A stretch of DNA of 64,000 bases from Pseudomonas defluvii (GCF_001695625.1 NZ_MBPN01000006.1:1-64000); one strand, 5' to 3'; positions 17,175 to 26,815 are shown, counted from the stretch's first letter. The notes: generated from the sequence alone by a model not told the origin. Numbers and translations: made by a program.

Positions 17175-18098
17175 TCACAGTGCCTGGGGATTAACCGCCA
17201 ACTGCGCCTTGACCGCCTCTGCCTGCTGGCGCAGGGCGTCCTCGAACAGGCTGACCAACTGTGACGGTGGCCGATGCAGGGGTTTGACGATATTCACGGT
17301 AAAGGGAATCGGCACCGTGAAGGGACGGATCTGCACACCCTGGCCAACGAAGTCCAGGGCGGTCAGCGGGTTGACGATCGCCAGGCCAATCCCCTCGCGG
17401 ACCATTGAGCACACCGATGCCGCACTGTGGGTGTCCAGTACCAAGCGCCGCTCGACCTGCGCTTGCCGGAAGATTTCGTCGATCTGCTGCCGGTAGGTGT
17501 CCAGTGTGGACAGGCTGATAAAGGGTTGCCCGGAAAAGTCGGCGGGCGCCAGGCGTTGCTTTTCCAGCAACGGATGCCCGTTGGGCAATACACAAACCTC
17601 ATCCACAGTCATCAGCGGCGATAGCACGGTGCCAGGCGGCGTGCTGCTCACCTCGGTCAGGCCGATGTCGTGCCGCTGCGCGGAGAGCCATTCTTCCAGC
17701 AAAGGCGATTCTTGCTGGCTGATGGTGACACTGGCCTTGGGGAACTGCGCCAGAAAGCGCTGGCAGGTCTTGGGCAGCAGCGACTGGGAAAACACCGGCA
17801 GGCAAACAATCGACAACTGCCCCTGCTCGAACTCGCGCAGGGCGTCCACCGTATTGAGAATGCGATCAAGGCCAAAGTAGGCCCGCTGCACTTCCTCGAA
17901 CAGCGCCAGCGCCTGTGAGGTCGGTCGTAATCGACCGCGGGCCCGCTCGAACAGCTTCAAACGGGACAGTTGCTCGAAGCGCGCCAGTTCACGGCTGACG
18001 GTCGGCTGCGAGGTGTGCAGCATGGCGGCGGCCTCGGTCACGCTGCCCGAGGTCATGACCGCACGGAAAACCTCAATGTGACGCAAGGAGATGGACAT
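17175..18098 (-). CDS. lysR: LysR, activator of the divergent lysA
   Basis: 307-residue LysR-type regulator that closely resembles E. coli LysR itself. Shared segments include LRHIEVFRAVMTSGSVTEAA, LHTSQPTVSRELARFE, QESPLLEEWLSAQRHDIGL and THSAASVCSMVREGIG. The N-terminal helix-turn-helix is at about residues 18-40. It lies divergent from lysA across 146 nt, as in enterobacteria, so activation of lysA in response to diaminopimelate (inducer) and lysine is the expected role by family knowledge. It is convergent with cadR, with 6 nt between the stops. Confidence 0.88.
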   Translation of the reverse strand: MSISLRHIEVFRAVMTSGSVTEAAAMLHTSQPTVSRELARFEQLSRLKLFERARGRLRPTSQALALFEEVQRAYFGLDRILNTVDALREFEQGQLSIVCLPVFSQSLLPKTCQRFLAQFPKASVTISQQESPLLEEWLSAQRHDIGLTEVSSTPPGTVLSPLMTVDEVCVLPNGHPLLEKQRLAPADFSGQPFISLSTLDTYRQQIDEIFRQAQVERRLVLDTHSAASVCSMVREGIGLAIVNPLTALDFVGQGVQIRPFTVPIPFTVNIVKPLHRPPSQLVSLFEDALRQQAEAVKAQLAVNPQAL

Positions 18099-18244
18099 GG
18101 GCCGCTCGGGAGATCGAAAGCCATATCATAAATGAATGACCTCACGGCAAATTGATATTTTATGCCGCCCCCACCTTTCTCCATGATGCAGGCCATCCAC
18201 GCCCCGCCACGCCGGGGCCGCGCCAAACCCCAGGGAGAACATCA

Positions 18245-19531
18245 TTGGAACACGCCGCCGCACAACGTCCAGGCCCATGCCGGACCACCGCCATCACCGA
18301 TAGCATGCTGACCCGGTTGGTCGCCGAACACGGCACCCCACTGTGGGTGTACGACGCCCAGGTAATTCGTCAGCGCATCCAGCAACTGGCGGGCTTCGAC
18401 ACCATCCGCTTCGCCCAGAAAGCCTGCTCGAACCTGCATGTATTGCGCCTGATGCGTGAAGCGGGGGTAGCGGTTGATGCCGTGTCACTCGGTGAAATCG
18501 AGCGCGCACTCAAGGCCGGCTTCAAAACCGGCCGCACCTCAGGTGCTGCCGAAGTGGTGTTCACCGCCGACCTGTTCGACCGGGCCACCCTGAACCGCGT
18601 GGTAGAAACGCAAATCGAGGTCAACGTGGGCTCGATCGACATGCTTGAGCAACTGGGCGAGCGCTCCCCTGGGCACCGGGTCTGGCTGCGCATCAACCCG
18701 GGCTTCGGTCACGGCCATAGCAACAAGACCAACACCGGCGGTGAAAACAGCAAGCACGGAATCTGGCACGAGCAGCTGCAAGAGGCGCTGGCCCAGGTTC
18801 GCAAATATCAGCTGCATCTGGTCGGCCTGCATTTCCATATCGGCTCGGGCGTGGACTACTCCCACCTGCAGCGAGTATGCAGCGCCATGGTGGAACTGAT
18901 TGGCCGCCTGGACCACGACATCGAAGCGATCTCTACCGGTGGCGGGCTGTCGGTACCTTACCGCGATGGCGAGCAGGCCGTAGACATCGCGCACTACCTC
19001 ACGCAGTGGCGTGAAGCCAAACAGCAGATCGAGCAGCAGTTGGGTCACCCGGTGCGCCTGGAAATCGAGCCGGGTCGTTTTCTGGTGGCCGAGTCCGGCC
19101 TGCTGGTCGCTGAAGTACGCGGGACCAAGCCGATGGGCGGCAACCACTTCACCCTGGTCGATGCCGGCTTCAATGACCTGATGCGCCCCTCGATGTACGG
19201 CAGCTACCACGAGATTTCACTGATTCCACAGCCTGGCACCGCGCAGGCGCCGCGTCCGCCGCGCGCTACCGTGGTAGCAGGCCCGTTGTGCGAATCCGGT
19301 GATGTGTTTACTCAGCTTGAAGGCGGCATTGTCGAATCGCGCCTGCTGCCGTCGGCTCAGGTGGGGGATTACCTGGTGTTCCATACCGCCGGTGCCTATG
19401 GCGCGTCGATGTCGTCGAACTACAACAGCCGCGGGCATGCCGCTGAAGTACTGATCGACGGCGAGGCCTGTCGGTTGATCCGCAAACGCCAAAGCCTTGA
19501 GTCGTTGCTGGCGCTTGAACTGGACGCCTGA
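18245..19531 (+). CDS. lysA: Diaminopimelate decarboxylase, LysR-linked type
   Basis: PLP enzyme that decarboxylates meso-diaminopimelate to L-lysine, the last lysine step. It is of the enterobacterial LysA type. The PLP lysine is in RFAQKACSN (Lys59 from the chosen start), and HIGSGVDY, EPGRFLVAESG and GPLCESGD follow. TTG at 18245 is chosen because GGGAGA lies 6-7 nt upstream and homology with E. coli LysA covers residues from about 20. An in-frame ATG further upstream (18152) would sit inside the divergent promoter. The product then has 428 residues. Pseudomonads usually carry another lysA near dapF, so this is probably a second copy. Confidence 0.88.
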   Translation: MEHAAAQRPGPCRTTAITDSMLTRLVAEHGTPLWVYDAQVIRQRIQQLAGFDTIRFAQKACSNLHVLRLMREAGVAVDAVSLGEIERALKAGFKTGRTSGAAEVVFTADLFDRATLNRVVETQIEVNVGSIDMLEQLGERSPGHRVWLRINPGFGHGHSNKTNTGGENSKHGIWHEQLQEALAQVRKYQLHLVGLHFHIGSGVDYSHLQRVCSAMVELIGRLDHDIEAISTGGGLSVPYRDGEQAVDIAHYLTQWREAKQQIEQQLGHPVRLEIEPGRFLVAESGLLVAEVRGTKPMGGNHFTLVDAGFNDLMRPSMYGSYHEISLIPQPGTAQAPRPPRATVVAGPLCESGDVFTQLEGGIVESRLLPSAQVGDYLVFHTAGAYGASMSSNYNSRGHAAEVLIDGEACRLIRKRQSLESLLALELDA

Positions 19532-19545
19532 GGCTGTAACCAAAC

Positions 19546-19574
19546 ACAACACAGGCCGCAATGGCCTGTGTTGT
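19546..19574. terminator. Bidirectional hairpin between lysA and thyA
   Basis: Perfect 12-bp inverted repeat, ACAACACAGGCC/GGCCTGTGTTGT, with a 5-nt loop between the convergent stops. It lacks a T-tract, so it may be a stabiliser or a Rho-assisted terminator. Confidence 0.7.
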
Positions 19575-19584
19575 GAGGCGGCGG

Positions 19585-20556
19585 TCAGACCGCCATTGGC
19601 GCGGTCATCGGCGCATGGTGCTCGTAGCCTTCAAGGCTGAAGTCGCTCGGCTCGATCAGTTCCAGCCACTCGGGCTGGTAAATACCCGTCTTGGCGAATT
19701 CCGGCACGCGGTCGGAGATCACCAGCTTCGGCGCGGCCAGTGGTTCGCGCTTGAGCTGCTCGTTGAGCATGTCCAGGTGGTTCTCATAGACGTGCGCATC
19801 GCCAATGAAGTAAGTGAACCAGCGTGGCGTGTAACCGGTCAGACGGCCCACCAGCGACAGCAGTGCAGCGCCTTCGGTGAGGTTGAACGGCGTGCCAAGG
19901 CCCAGATCGTTGGAGCGGATGTAGAGGGTCAGGGAAATTTCCTTGGTTTCGACATTCGGGTGGAACTGGTACAGCAAGTGGCACGGCGGCAGGGCCATCT
20001 CGTCAAGCTGGGCACAGTTCCAGCCGTGGAACAGGATGCGTCGGCTGCCTGGGTCATTGATGATGGTGTCGACGCACTGGCGAATCTGGTCAATGGCCTT
20101 GTACAGCACCACGAACGCTTCACCGCCTTCCTCGGCCTCGGCAATCGTCTGGAAGCCCTGGCTTTGAGCGAGCGCGATGGCAGCCGGGTTACTCAGCGCA
20201 ATACGCTTGTACGCCGGCCACTGGCGCCATTGCACGCCGTAGATTTCACCCAGGTCGTCGGCGCCCTGACGGAACGGGTTGGCCAGCCACTGCGCATTCT
20301 CGTTGGCGTTCTGGTCCCAGACCTTGCAGCCCAGTTCGCGGAACTGCGCAGCGTTCTTCACACCGCGCAGGAAACCGACCATCTCGCCAATGGCTGACTT
20401 GAACGCCAGGCGGCGGGTGGTGATGGCCGGGAAGCCCTCCTGCAGGTCGAAACGCAGCATGGCACCGGGGAAGCTGATGGTGCGGATGCCGGTACGGTTA
20501 CCCTGCAGGGTGCCGTGCTTGATCACGTGGGCGACCAGATCTAGATATTGCTTCAT
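19585..20556 (-). CDS. thyA: Thymidylate synthase
   Basis: Converts dUMP to dTMP with methylenetetrahydrofolate as methyl donor and reductant. Cys192 in [11 protein letters not shown] is the nucleophile. The conserved N-terminal [11 protein letters not shown] phosphate-binding segment and the [10 protein letters not shown] and HVYENH segments are intact. The 323-residue length exceeds the 264 of E. coli ThyA. The extra sequence is an insertion at about residues 120-155 in the small domain, a form seen in many proteobacteria. It is downstream of lgt with a 48-nt gap on the same strand, the common lgt-thyA unit. Confidence 0.96.
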   Translation of the reverse strand: MKQYLDLVAHVIKHGTLQGNRTGIRTISFPGAMLRFDLQEGFPAITTRRLAFKSAIGEMVGFLRGVKNAAQFRELGCKVWDQNANENAQWLANPFRQGADDLGEIYGVQWRQWPAYKRIALSNPAAIALAQSQGFQTIAEAEEGGEAFVVLYKAIDQIRQCVDTIINDPGSRRILFHGWNCAQLDEMALPPCHLLYQFHPNVETKEISLTLYIRSNDLGLGTPFNLTEGAALLSLVGRLTGYTPRWFTYFIGDAHVYENHLDMLNEQLKREPLAAPKLVISDRVPEFAKTGIYQPEWLELIEPSDFSLEGYEHHAPMTAPMAV

Positions 20557-20604
20557 GACTTACCTGTTTCAAAACAGGCAGAGGCGCACCCCTGCCTTAC
20601 ACAT

Positions 20605-21420
20605 TTAAAGCGCAGCGCCCTTGGCGGTCGGCGCGCGGCGATAGGCCCACCAGATCAACCCGATACCACCGAGGATCATTGGTACGCAAAGCAGTTGGCC
20701 CATGGTCAACCAACCAAACGCGATGTAGCCCAGTTGCGCATCGGGCACGCGGACGAACTCGACGATGAAGCGGAAGATGCCGTAGAACAGCGCGAACATA
20801 CCGGAAATGGCCATCGTCGGGCGTGGTTTGCGCGAATACAGCCAGAGAACCAGGAACAATGCCACACCTTCCAGTGCAAACTGGTAAAGCTGCGACGGAT
20901 GGCGCGGCAATTGTGCCGGATCACTGAAGGGCGGGAAGACCATGGCCCACGGCACATCGGTCGCCTTGCCCCACAATTCGGCGTTGATGAAGTTGCCGAT
21001 ACGCCCCGCACCCAGGCCAATCGGTACTAGCGGTGCAACGAAGTCCATCAGCTCAAAGAACGACTTGTTGTTACGCTTGCCGAACCACAGGGCCGCCAGC
21101 ATGACGCCGATAAAGCCGCCATGGAACGACATGCCGCCCTTCCAGACTTCGAAAATCAACGCGGGATTGGCCAGGTACGCACTCAGGTCATAGAACAGTA
21201 CGTACCCCAAGCGGCCACCGACAATCACCCCCATGGACAGCCAGAACACCAGGTCGGAAAGCTTTTCGCGGCTCCAGGTCGGGTCGAAACGCTTCAACCG
21301 GCGCGATGCCAGCAGCCAGGCGCCGCCGATGCCGATCAGGTACATCAGACCGTACCAGTGGATTTTCAGCGGCCCGATGGCCACGGCCACAGGGTCGATA
21401 TTCGGATAAGGCAGCATCAA
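20605..21420 (-). CDS. lgt: Prolipoprotein diacylglyceryl transferase
   Basis: Inner membrane enzyme that transfers diacylglycerol from phosphatidylglycerol to the lipobox cysteine of prolipoproteins. It is the first step of lipoprotein maturation and is needed for the lipoproteins encoded at 58773-61166. The 271-residue protein has about seven hydrophobic segments. The signature is [15 protein letters not shown], with the essential Arg of GRIGNFIN near residue 140. HGGFIG (about residues 100-105) supplies the conserved histidine. It follows the TauE-family gene by 13 nt and precedes thyA. Either of the two leading methionines could be the start. Confidence 0.96.
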   Translation of the reverse strand: MMLPYPNIDPVAVAIGPLKIHWYGLMYLIGIGGAWLLASRRLKRFDPTWSREKLSDLVFWLSMGVIVGGRLGYVLFYDLSAYLANPALIFEVWKGGMSFHGGFIGVMLAALWFGKRNNKSFFELMDFVAPLVPIGLGAGRIGNFINAELWGKATDVPWAMVFPPFSDPAQLPRHPSQLYQFALEGVALFLVLWLYSRKPRPTMAISGMFALFYGIFRFIVEFVRVPDAQLGYIAFGWLTMGQLLCVPMILGGIGLIWWAYRRAPTAKGAAL

Positions 21421-21433
21421 ACGTCCTCTATTC

Positions 21434-22216
21434 TTAAAGCAAAAAGCTCAGGCCGACACAAAACAACAGTGCGGCAAACAGCCGTTTCAACAGGCGGGGC
21501 GACAGCTTGTGGGCCAGCCGCGCACCAAAACGGGCAAAAAACATACTGGTCAGGGCAATACCCAACAGCGCCGGTAAATACACGAACCCGAGACTATGCG
21601 CTGGCAACAACGGGTCGTGCCAGCCCAGAACCATGAAACTTAGCGCACTGGCCAGGGCAATCGGGAAGCCGCAGGCCGATGAAGTCGCCACCGCCTGCTG
21701 CATCGGCAAGCTGCGCCAGGTCAAAAACGGCACGGTCAGCGAGCCGCCGCCAATGCCGAAGATCGCCGAGGCCCAGCCGATCACACTGCCGACAGCGGTA
21801 AGGCCGGCTTTGCCAGGGATGCTGCGGCTGGCCTTGGGCTTGAGGTCCAGCGCCATCTGCAGGGCAATGATCAGGGCGAACACACCAATGATCTTTTGCA
21901 GGTTCGGGCCCTGAATCGCCGAGGCGGTTTTCGCACCAATGCCGGCGCCGATCAGGATCCCAAGGGTCATCCAGATGAAGATCGGCCACTGCACCGCGCC
22001 TTTGCGATGGTGTTCGCGAATGGCATTGACCGAGGTGAAGACGATGGTCGCCAACGAGGTGCCGACCGCCAGATGGGTCAATACCGAGGCGTCAAAGCCC
22101 TGCGCGGTGAAACTGAAGACCAATACCGGCACGATAATGATGCCGCCACCAACGCCGAACAGCCCGGCCAGCACGCCTGCACAGGCACCCAGCACTAGAT
22201 AGAGCAGGAATTCCAT
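21434..22216 (-). CDS. TauE/SafE-family sulfite exporter
   Basis: 260-residue integral membrane protein of the TauE/SafE (DUF81) family, a family linked to export of sulfite, sulfonates or organosulfur anions. It contains two repeats of hydrophobic helices. Hallmarks are [14 protein letters not shown] near the N-terminus (about residues 20-33) and [12 protein letters not shown] in the second repeat (about residue 155). The ATG at 22216 ([10 protein letters not shown]) is used because the longer frame begins inside the divergent NRDE gene region. It is the first gene of TauE-lgt-thyA. The substrate is unknown. Confidence 0.88.
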   Translation of the reverse strand: MEFLLYLVLGACAGVLAGLFGVGGGIIIVPVLVFSFTAQGFDASVLTHLAVGTSLATIVFTSVNAIREHHRKGAVQWPIFIWMTLGILIGAGIGAKTASAIQGPNLQKIIGVFALIIALQMALDLKPKASRSIPGKAGLTAVGSVIGWASAIFGIGGGSLTVPFLTWRSLPMQQAVATSSACGFPIALASALSFMVLGWHDPLLPAHSLGFVYLPALLGIALTSMFFARFGARLAHKLSPRLLKRLFAALLFCVGLSFLL

Positions 22217-22328
22217 TGTCGCCCCCGGAAAATTCTGTCCGGCATGGTAACGGAAGCCGGGGTAATGGCTCCAGTGGCTCGCAGCGAAGGCTCTGTTACA
22301 GTGAGTGAAAACCCAGGAAAGTCCAGCC

Positions 22329-23075
22329 ATGTGCCTGATCGTTTTTGCCTGGCGACCGGGGCATCCCCAGCCGCTGATCGTTGCCGCCAACCGCGATGAA
22401 TTCTATGCCCGCCCTGCCCAACCGCTCAGCCATTGGGCCGATGCGCCAGGGGTGTATGCCGGCCGCGACCTGGAAGCCGGTGGCACCTGGCTGGGCGTCG
22501 GCCCTGCCGGTCGCTTCGCCGCACTGACCAACATCCGCGACCCCGACCAGCCTCTGGGCCAGCGCTCACGGGGCGAGTTGGTGTCGGGGTTTCTGACCGG
22601 GACGCAGCCTATCGAGGCCTATCTGGATCAGGTGGCCAGCCGTGCCTCGGAGTACAGCGGCTTCAATTTGCTGCTGAGCGATGGGCAACAGTTGGCGTAC
22701 TTGAGTGCGCGGGAGGCCACCCCTAGGCTGCTGGATACCGGCGTCTATGGCCTTTCCAATGCCGGGCTCGACACACCTTGGCCCAAGTTGCTCAAGGCCC
22801 GTGCCGCGCTGCAGGCACAGTTGCATGAGCCTCAGCCCGAGGCATTGTTGACGTTGCTGGCCGATGGCCAACAGGCGGCAGAAAGCGAACTGCCGGAAAC
22901 CGGCGTAGGCATGGCCACGGAGCGGCTGTTGTCGAGTGTGTTCATTGCCAGCCAGAGCTACGGCACACGGGCCAGCACGGTGCTGCTGGTGTCGGCAGAT
23001 GGTTCGCGGCAGTTGGTAGAGCGCAGCTTCGGGCCCTTTGGCGGGCATTTGGGCGAGGTGGCATTGCACCTATGA
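22329..23075 (+). CDS. NRDE (TANGO2-like) family protein
   Basis: 248-residue protein of the NRDE family, related to eukaryotic TANGO2. The start at 22329 (MCLIVFAWRP) places Cys2 at the mature N-terminus, the conserved position of this Ntn-hydrolase-like family; AAAG-like purines (AGGAAAG) lie upstream. The eponymous NRDE motif is in VAANRDEFYARP (about residue 25). Other conserved segments are GRDLEAGGTWLGV and LTNIRDP. The enzymatic activity is not established; TANGO2 homologs have been tied to lipid and haem metabolism. It is divergent from the TauE-lgt-thyA unit. Confidence 0.85.
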   Translation: MCLIVFAWRPGHPQPLIVAANRDEFYARPAQPLSHWADAPGVYAGRDLEAGGTWLGVGPAGRFAALTNIRDPDQPLGQRSRGELVSGFLTGTQPIEAYLDQVASRASEYSGFNLLLSDGQQLAYLSAREATPRLLDTGVYGLSNAGLDTPWPKLLKARAALQAQLHEPQPEALLTLLADGQQAAESELPETGVGMATERLLSSVFIASQSYGTRASTVLLVSADGSRQLVERSFGPFGGHLGEVALHL

Positions 23076-23076
23076 C

Positions 23077-23104
23077 CCTATGAAATGCGAACCTATGAAA
23101 TGCG
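23077..23104 (+). repeat. Tandem 13-bp direct repeat
   Basis: CCTATGAAATGCG occurs twice with a 15-bp period (23077-23089 and 23092-23104), directly after the NRDE stop. The function is unknown; it might be a slippage product. Confidence 0.6.
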
Positions 23105-23131
23105 CGGTGCCTGAGAGACAGGCACCGCGCA
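23101..23131. terminator. Hairpin between NRDE gene and ptsP
   Basis: Perfect 13-bp inverted repeat (TGCGCGGTGCCTG/CAGGCACCGCGCA) with a 5-nt loop (AGAGA) between convergent genes. It has no T-tract but a strong GC stem. Confidence 0.7.
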
Positions 23132-23162
23132 AGGTTATAGCGATGACGCGGCGTAGCAGCCC

Positions 23163-25442
23163 CTACAAGGTCTTCGGCGACGCCGGGTTGATCATCCGCG
23201 CCAGGCCCAGGTTCTTCAGGGCCAATTGCAGCGAGCTGTGGATAACTTGCGGGTTGTCGATCTTCATGGCCTGGGCCAACAAGTCCTTGGACTGGCTCAG
23301 GCTGATCTGACGCAGCATCCACTTCACCTTGGGCAGGTTGGTGGCGTTCATCGACAGGCTGTCAAAGCCCATGGCCATGAGCAGCACCGCCGCCGCCGGA
23401 TCACCGGCCATCTCACCGCAGATACTCACCGGTTTGCCTTCGGCATGAGCGTCGTTGACTACGTTCTGCAACGCTTGCAGCACCGCCGGGTGCAGGTAGT
23501 CGTACAGGTCGGCAACCCGCGGGTTGTTGCGGTCGACGGCCAACAGGTACTGCGTCAGGTCGTTGGAGCCGACCGACAGGAAGTCCACCATGCGTGCCAG
23601 TTCGCGGGTCTGGTAGACCGCCGCAGGAATCTCGATCATCACTCCCACCGGCGGCATCGGCACATCGGTACCTTCATCACGCACTTCGCCCCAGGCGCGG
23701 TGGATCAGATGCAAGGCCTCTTCCAGCTCATGAATACCGGAAATCATCGGCAGCAGAATGCGCAGGTTGTTCAACCCTTCGCTGGCCTTGAGCATGGCGC
23801 GGGTCTGCACCAGGAAGATCTCGGGGTGGTCGAGGGTCACGCGGATACCGCGCCAGCCGAGGAAGGGGTTGTCTTCCTTGATCGGGAAATAGGACAAGGC
23901 CTTGTCGCCGCCGATGTCCAGGCTGCGCATGGTCACAGGCTGCGGATGAAACGCCGCCAGTTGCTCGCGGTAGATCGCCAGCTGTTCCTTCTCGCTGGGG
24001 AAGCGCTGGTTGATCATGAACGGGACTTCGGTGCGGTACAGGCCGACACCCTCGGCACCGCGCTGCTGGGCGCGGGCGACATCGGCAAGCAGGCCGGTGT
24101 TCACCCACAGCGGCATGCGATGGCCGTCGGTAGTGATGCACGGCAGCTCGCGCAGGGCGTCGAGCCCCTGAGCCAACTGGCGCTCCTCTTCCACCACCTC
24201 GGCATACTGCTTGCGCAGTACCTCGCTGGGGTTGGTGTAGACCTCGCCGTGGTAGCCGTCGACGATCATCTGAATGCCGTCGACCTTGGAGTACGGCAGG
24301 TCGACCAGGCCCATGACCGTCGGAATACCCATGGCCCGGGCCAGGATCGCAACGTGGGAGTTACCCGAACCCAATACCGAGACCAGGCCCGCAAGCTTGC
24401 CCTCAGGCACTTCGCCAAGCATGGCAGGGGTCAGCTCTTCGCTGACCAGAATCGTGTTGTCGGGATAGACCAGCGTCTGCTGGCGGGCCTCCTGCAGGTA
24501 GGCCAGCAGTCGCCGGCCCAGATCCTTCACGTCGGAAGCCCTCTCCCGCAGGTAGTCGTCGTCCATCAGCTCGAAACGGCTGACGTGCTCGCCGACCACC
24601 TGACGCAAGGCGCCTTGGGCCCATTGGCCGGTCTTGATCACCTGCACGACTTCACCGCCCAGGGCAGCATCTTCGAGCATCATCAGGTAGACGTCGAACA
24701 ACGCCCGCTCTTCTGGGCGCAACTGGGTAGCCAGCTTGGCCGAGAGGGTGCGCATGTCGTTGCGCACGCCTTCAAGGGCGTTGTTGAACAGGCTTAGCTC
24801 GGCGTCGATGTCCGTGACGGTCTTATCCGGCACGACGTCGAGGTCGGCCGGCGGCAGCATGACCACGGCGGTACCGACCGCTGCACCCGGCGAACCCGGC
24901 ACACCGACGAATTTGGCTTCCTGGATACCTTTGCCTTGGCGGCCCAGGCCACGGATCGAACCTGTCGCCTCGGCATGGGCGATAACCCCGGCAAGCTGCG
25001 CGCTCATGGTCACGAGGAAGGCTTCTTCGCCCTCATCGAACTGGCGGCGCTCTTTTTGCTGGATAACCAGAACACCAACCACGCGACGGTGGTGGATGAT
25101 CGGCGCCCCGAGGAACGAGGCAAAGCGTTCTTCGCCCGTTTCGGCAAAGTAGCGATAACGCGGGTGATCGGCGGCGTTTTCGAGGTTCAGCGGCTCTTCG
25201 CGGGTGCCCACGAGGCCGACCAGGCCTTCGTTGGGGGCCATGCTGACCTTGCCGATAGACCGCTTGTTCAGGCCCTCGGTGGCCATCAGGACGAAACGGT
25301 TGGTTTCGGGATCAAGCAAGTAGACCGAGCAGACCTGACTGCCCATGGCCTCTTTGACGCGCAAGACAATAATCCCCAACGCCGTTTTCAGATCCTTGGC
25401 GGAGTTAACTTCCTGGACGATCTTGCGCAGCGTATTGAGCAT
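23163..25442 (-). CDS. ptsP: PTS-nitrogen phosphoenolpyruvate phosphotransferase, EI-Ntr
   Basis: Cytoplasmic first enzyme of the nitrogen PTS. It takes phosphate from phosphoenolpyruvate and passes it to NPr and EIIA-Ntr, a regulatory chain. The 759-residue product from ATG at 25442 (MLNTLRKIVQ) has an N-terminal GAF domain (about residues 1-150), the sensing module typical of PtsP. The PEP-utilising N domain follows, with the mobile His domain in GSGNSHVAILARAMGIPTVMG and the PEP-binding barrel with ICGEMAGDP. The longer frame upstream has no signal. It lies 22 nt after rppH on the same strand. Confidence 0.96.
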   Translation of the reverse strand: MLNTLRKIVQEVNSAKDLKTALGIIVLRVKEAMGSQVCSVYLLDPETNRFVLMATEGLNKRSIGKVSMAPNEGLVGLVGTREEPLNLENAADHPRYRYFAETGEERFASFLGAPIIHHRRVVGVLVIQQKERRQFDEGEEAFLVTMSAQLAGVIAHAEATGSIRGLGRQGKGIQEAKFVGVPGSPGAAVGTAVVMLPPADLDVVPDKTVTDIDAELSLFNNALEGVRNDMRTLSAKLATQLRPEERALFDVYLMMLEDAALGGEVVQVIKTGQWAQGALRQVVGEHVSRFELMDDDYLRERASDVKDLGRRLLAYLQEARQQTLVYPDNTILVSEELTPAMLGEVPEGKLAGLVSVLGSGNSHVAILARAMGIPTVMGLVDLPYSKVDGIQMIVDGYHGEVYTNPSEVLRKQYAEVVEEERQLAQGLDALRELPCITTDGHRMPLWVNTGLLADVARAQQRGAEGVGLYRTEVPFMINQRFPSEKEQLAIYREQLAAFHPQPVTMRSLDIGGDKALSYFPIKEDNPFLGWRGIRVTLDHPEIFLVQTRAMLKASEGLNNLRILLPMISGIHELEEALHLIHRAWGEVRDEGTDVPMPPVGVMIEIPAAVYQTRELARMVDFLSVGSNDLTQYLLAVDRNNPRVADLYDYLHPAVLQALQNVVNDAHAEGKPVSICGEMAGDPAAAVLLMAMGFDSLSMNATNLPKVKWMLRQISLSQSKDLLAQAMKIDNPQVIHSSLQLALKNLGLARMINPASPKTL

Positions 25443-25464
25443 GGCTCGGGGTCGAACTCCGTCG

Positions 25465-25944
25465 TCAGTCGCGCGCCAACAGGCGCGGTGCAAGCTCTTT
25501 GAGAGCGCGGCGGTAAACCTCGCGCTTGAATGTCACCACCTGGCCCAGCGGGTACCAATAACTGACCCAACGCCAGCCATCGAACTCCGGTTTCCCGGTC
25601 AAATCCATCCGCACTCGCTGCTCATTGGACACCAGGCGCAGGAGAAACCATTTCTGTTTCTGGCCGATACACAGCGGTTGGCTGTGGGTACGCACCAGGC
25701 GTTGGGGTAAACGATAACGCAACCAGCCACGGGTGCAGGCAAGAATTTCAACATCATGTCGTTCAAGCCCCACTTCTTCGTTCAGCTCGCGGTACAAGGC
25801 CTCTTCTGGTGTTTCCTCGGGGTTGATCCCGCCCTGGGGAAACTGCCAGGCATCCTGGTTGATACGACGAGCCCATAGCACCTGCCCGGCATCATTCGTC
25901 AGAATGATCCCGACATTGGGGCGAAAACCATCGGGGTCGATCAC
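25465..25944 (-). CDS. rppH: RNA pyrophosphohydrolase RppH
   Basis: Nudix hydrolase that removes pyrophosphate from 5'-triphosphorylated mRNA and so triggers RNase E decay. The Nudix box is at about residues 38-60 ([11 protein letters not shown]…REL.EEVG). GTG at 25944 is used as the start: GAGG lies about 8 nt upstream and the product [13 protein letters not shown] has the normal 159 residues. Longer frames would add a hydrophobic lead unknown in the family. The rppH-ptsP pair is usual in gamma-proteobacteria. The C-terminal segment to [13 protein letters not shown] is typical of RppH. Confidence 0.95.
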   Translation of the reverse strand: MIDPDGFRPNVGIILTNDAGQVLWARRINQDAWQFPQGGINPEETPEEALYRELNEEVGLERHDVEILACTRGWLRYRLPQRLVRTHSQPLCIGQKQKWFLLRLVSNEQRVRMDLTGKPEFDGWRWVSYWYPLGQVVTFKREVYRRALKELAPRLLARD

Positions 25945-26033
25945 GGCAGCAACCTCGCAAACGCATGTCCCCGCATTGTTCCACAAAGCCCACAAGGCCA
26001 GCAACGCGCCTGCGGACCTTATGTGCATCGATG

Positions 26034-26063
26034 TGAAAAGTCCGTATTCTTAAGGACTTTTCA
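26034..26063. promoter_or_regulatory. 10-bp inverted repeat in the rppH-HAD divergent promoter region
   Basis: TGAAAAGTCC/GGACTTTTCA with a 10-nt loop lies between divergent rppH and the HAD gene. It could be an operator or a leader hairpin for the HAD gene, whose ATG is 22 nt away. No T-tract follows in frame for termination. Confidence 0.35.
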
Positions 26064-26084
26064 GATGTTATGCGAGTGACTGCA

Positions 26085-26741
26085 ATGCGCCTGGCTTTAT
26101 TCGATCTGGACAATACTCTCCTTGGCGGTGACAGCGATCACGCATGGGGCGATTACCTCTGCGAGCGCGGCATTCTCGACCCTGTCGAGTACCAGAACCG
26201 CAACGATGCCTTCTATCAGGACTACCTGGCCGGCAAGCTGAATCTGAACGACTACCTGAACTTCAGCCTGGAAATCCTCGCCAGAACCGAAATGGCGCAA
26301 CTCGACGAATGGCACCGCGACTTCATGCGCGACTGCGTTGAGCCGATCATCCTGCCCAAAGCCCTTGAACTGCTGGAAGAACACCGTAGCGCAGGCGACA
26401 AGCTGGTGATCATCACCGCCACCAACCGTTTCATCACCGGCCCGATTGCCAAGCGCCTGGGCGTACAAACCCTGCTGGCCACCGAATGCGAGATGATTGA
26501 TGGCCGTTACAGCGGGCGCAGTACCGATATACCGTGTTTCCGTGAAGGCAAAGTGACACGCCTTAATCGCTGGCTGCTGGAAAACGGCTTCAGCCTGGAA
26601 GGCAGCCATTTCTACAGCGACTCGATGAACGACCTGGCGCTGCTGGAAGCGGTCGAGCACCCGATTGCGGTCGACCCGGACCCGAACCTGCGCGCCGAAG
26701 CCGAAAAGCGTGGCTGGAGAGTCATCAGCCTGCGTGACTAA
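26085..26741 (+). CDS. HAD superfamily IB phosphatase
   Basis: 218-residue cytoplasmic hydrolase of the HAD-IB subfamily, which includes phosphoserine phosphatase-like enzymes. Motif [10 protein letters not shown] (Asp7, Asp9) carries the nucleophile. Motif II IITAT (about residue 100) and motif [15 protein letters not shown] (about residue 180) are intact. The start at 26085 gives MRLALFDLD; an upstream ATG at 26070 has no better ribosome-binding site. The substrate is unknown: it is not SerB by visible sequence alone. It faces away from rppH. Confidence 0.88.
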   Translation: MRLALFDLDNTLLGGDSDHAWGDYLCERGILDPVEYQNRNDAFYQDYLAGKLNLNDYLNFSLEILARTEMAQLDEWHRDFMRDCVEPIILPKALELLEEHRSAGDKLVIITATNRFITGPIAKRLGVQTLLATECEMIDGRYSGRSTDIPCFREGKVTRLNRWLLENGFSLEGSHFYSDSMNDLALLEAVEHPIAVDPDPNLRAEAEKRGWRVISLRD

Positions 26742-26758
26742 GGGCTGAAGGCAATCAA

Positions 26759-26803
26759 TCGCCAGCACGTCCTGCACCCAAGTAGTGCAGGGTGTGCTGG
26801 CGA
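26759..26803. terminator. Long bidirectional hairpin between HAD and DUF2269 genes
   Basis: 19-bp stem (26759-26777 and 26785-26803) around a 7-nt loop. The only imperfections become G-U wobbles in RNA. It sits between convergent stops. Confidence 0.8.
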
Positions 26804-26815
26804 CAGGCGCGACGA

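Noticed and set aside
23226..24797. 523-codon open frame antisense to ptsP
   Set aside because: His/Gln/Arg-rich shadow of the PTS gene; no domain and no ribosome-binding site.
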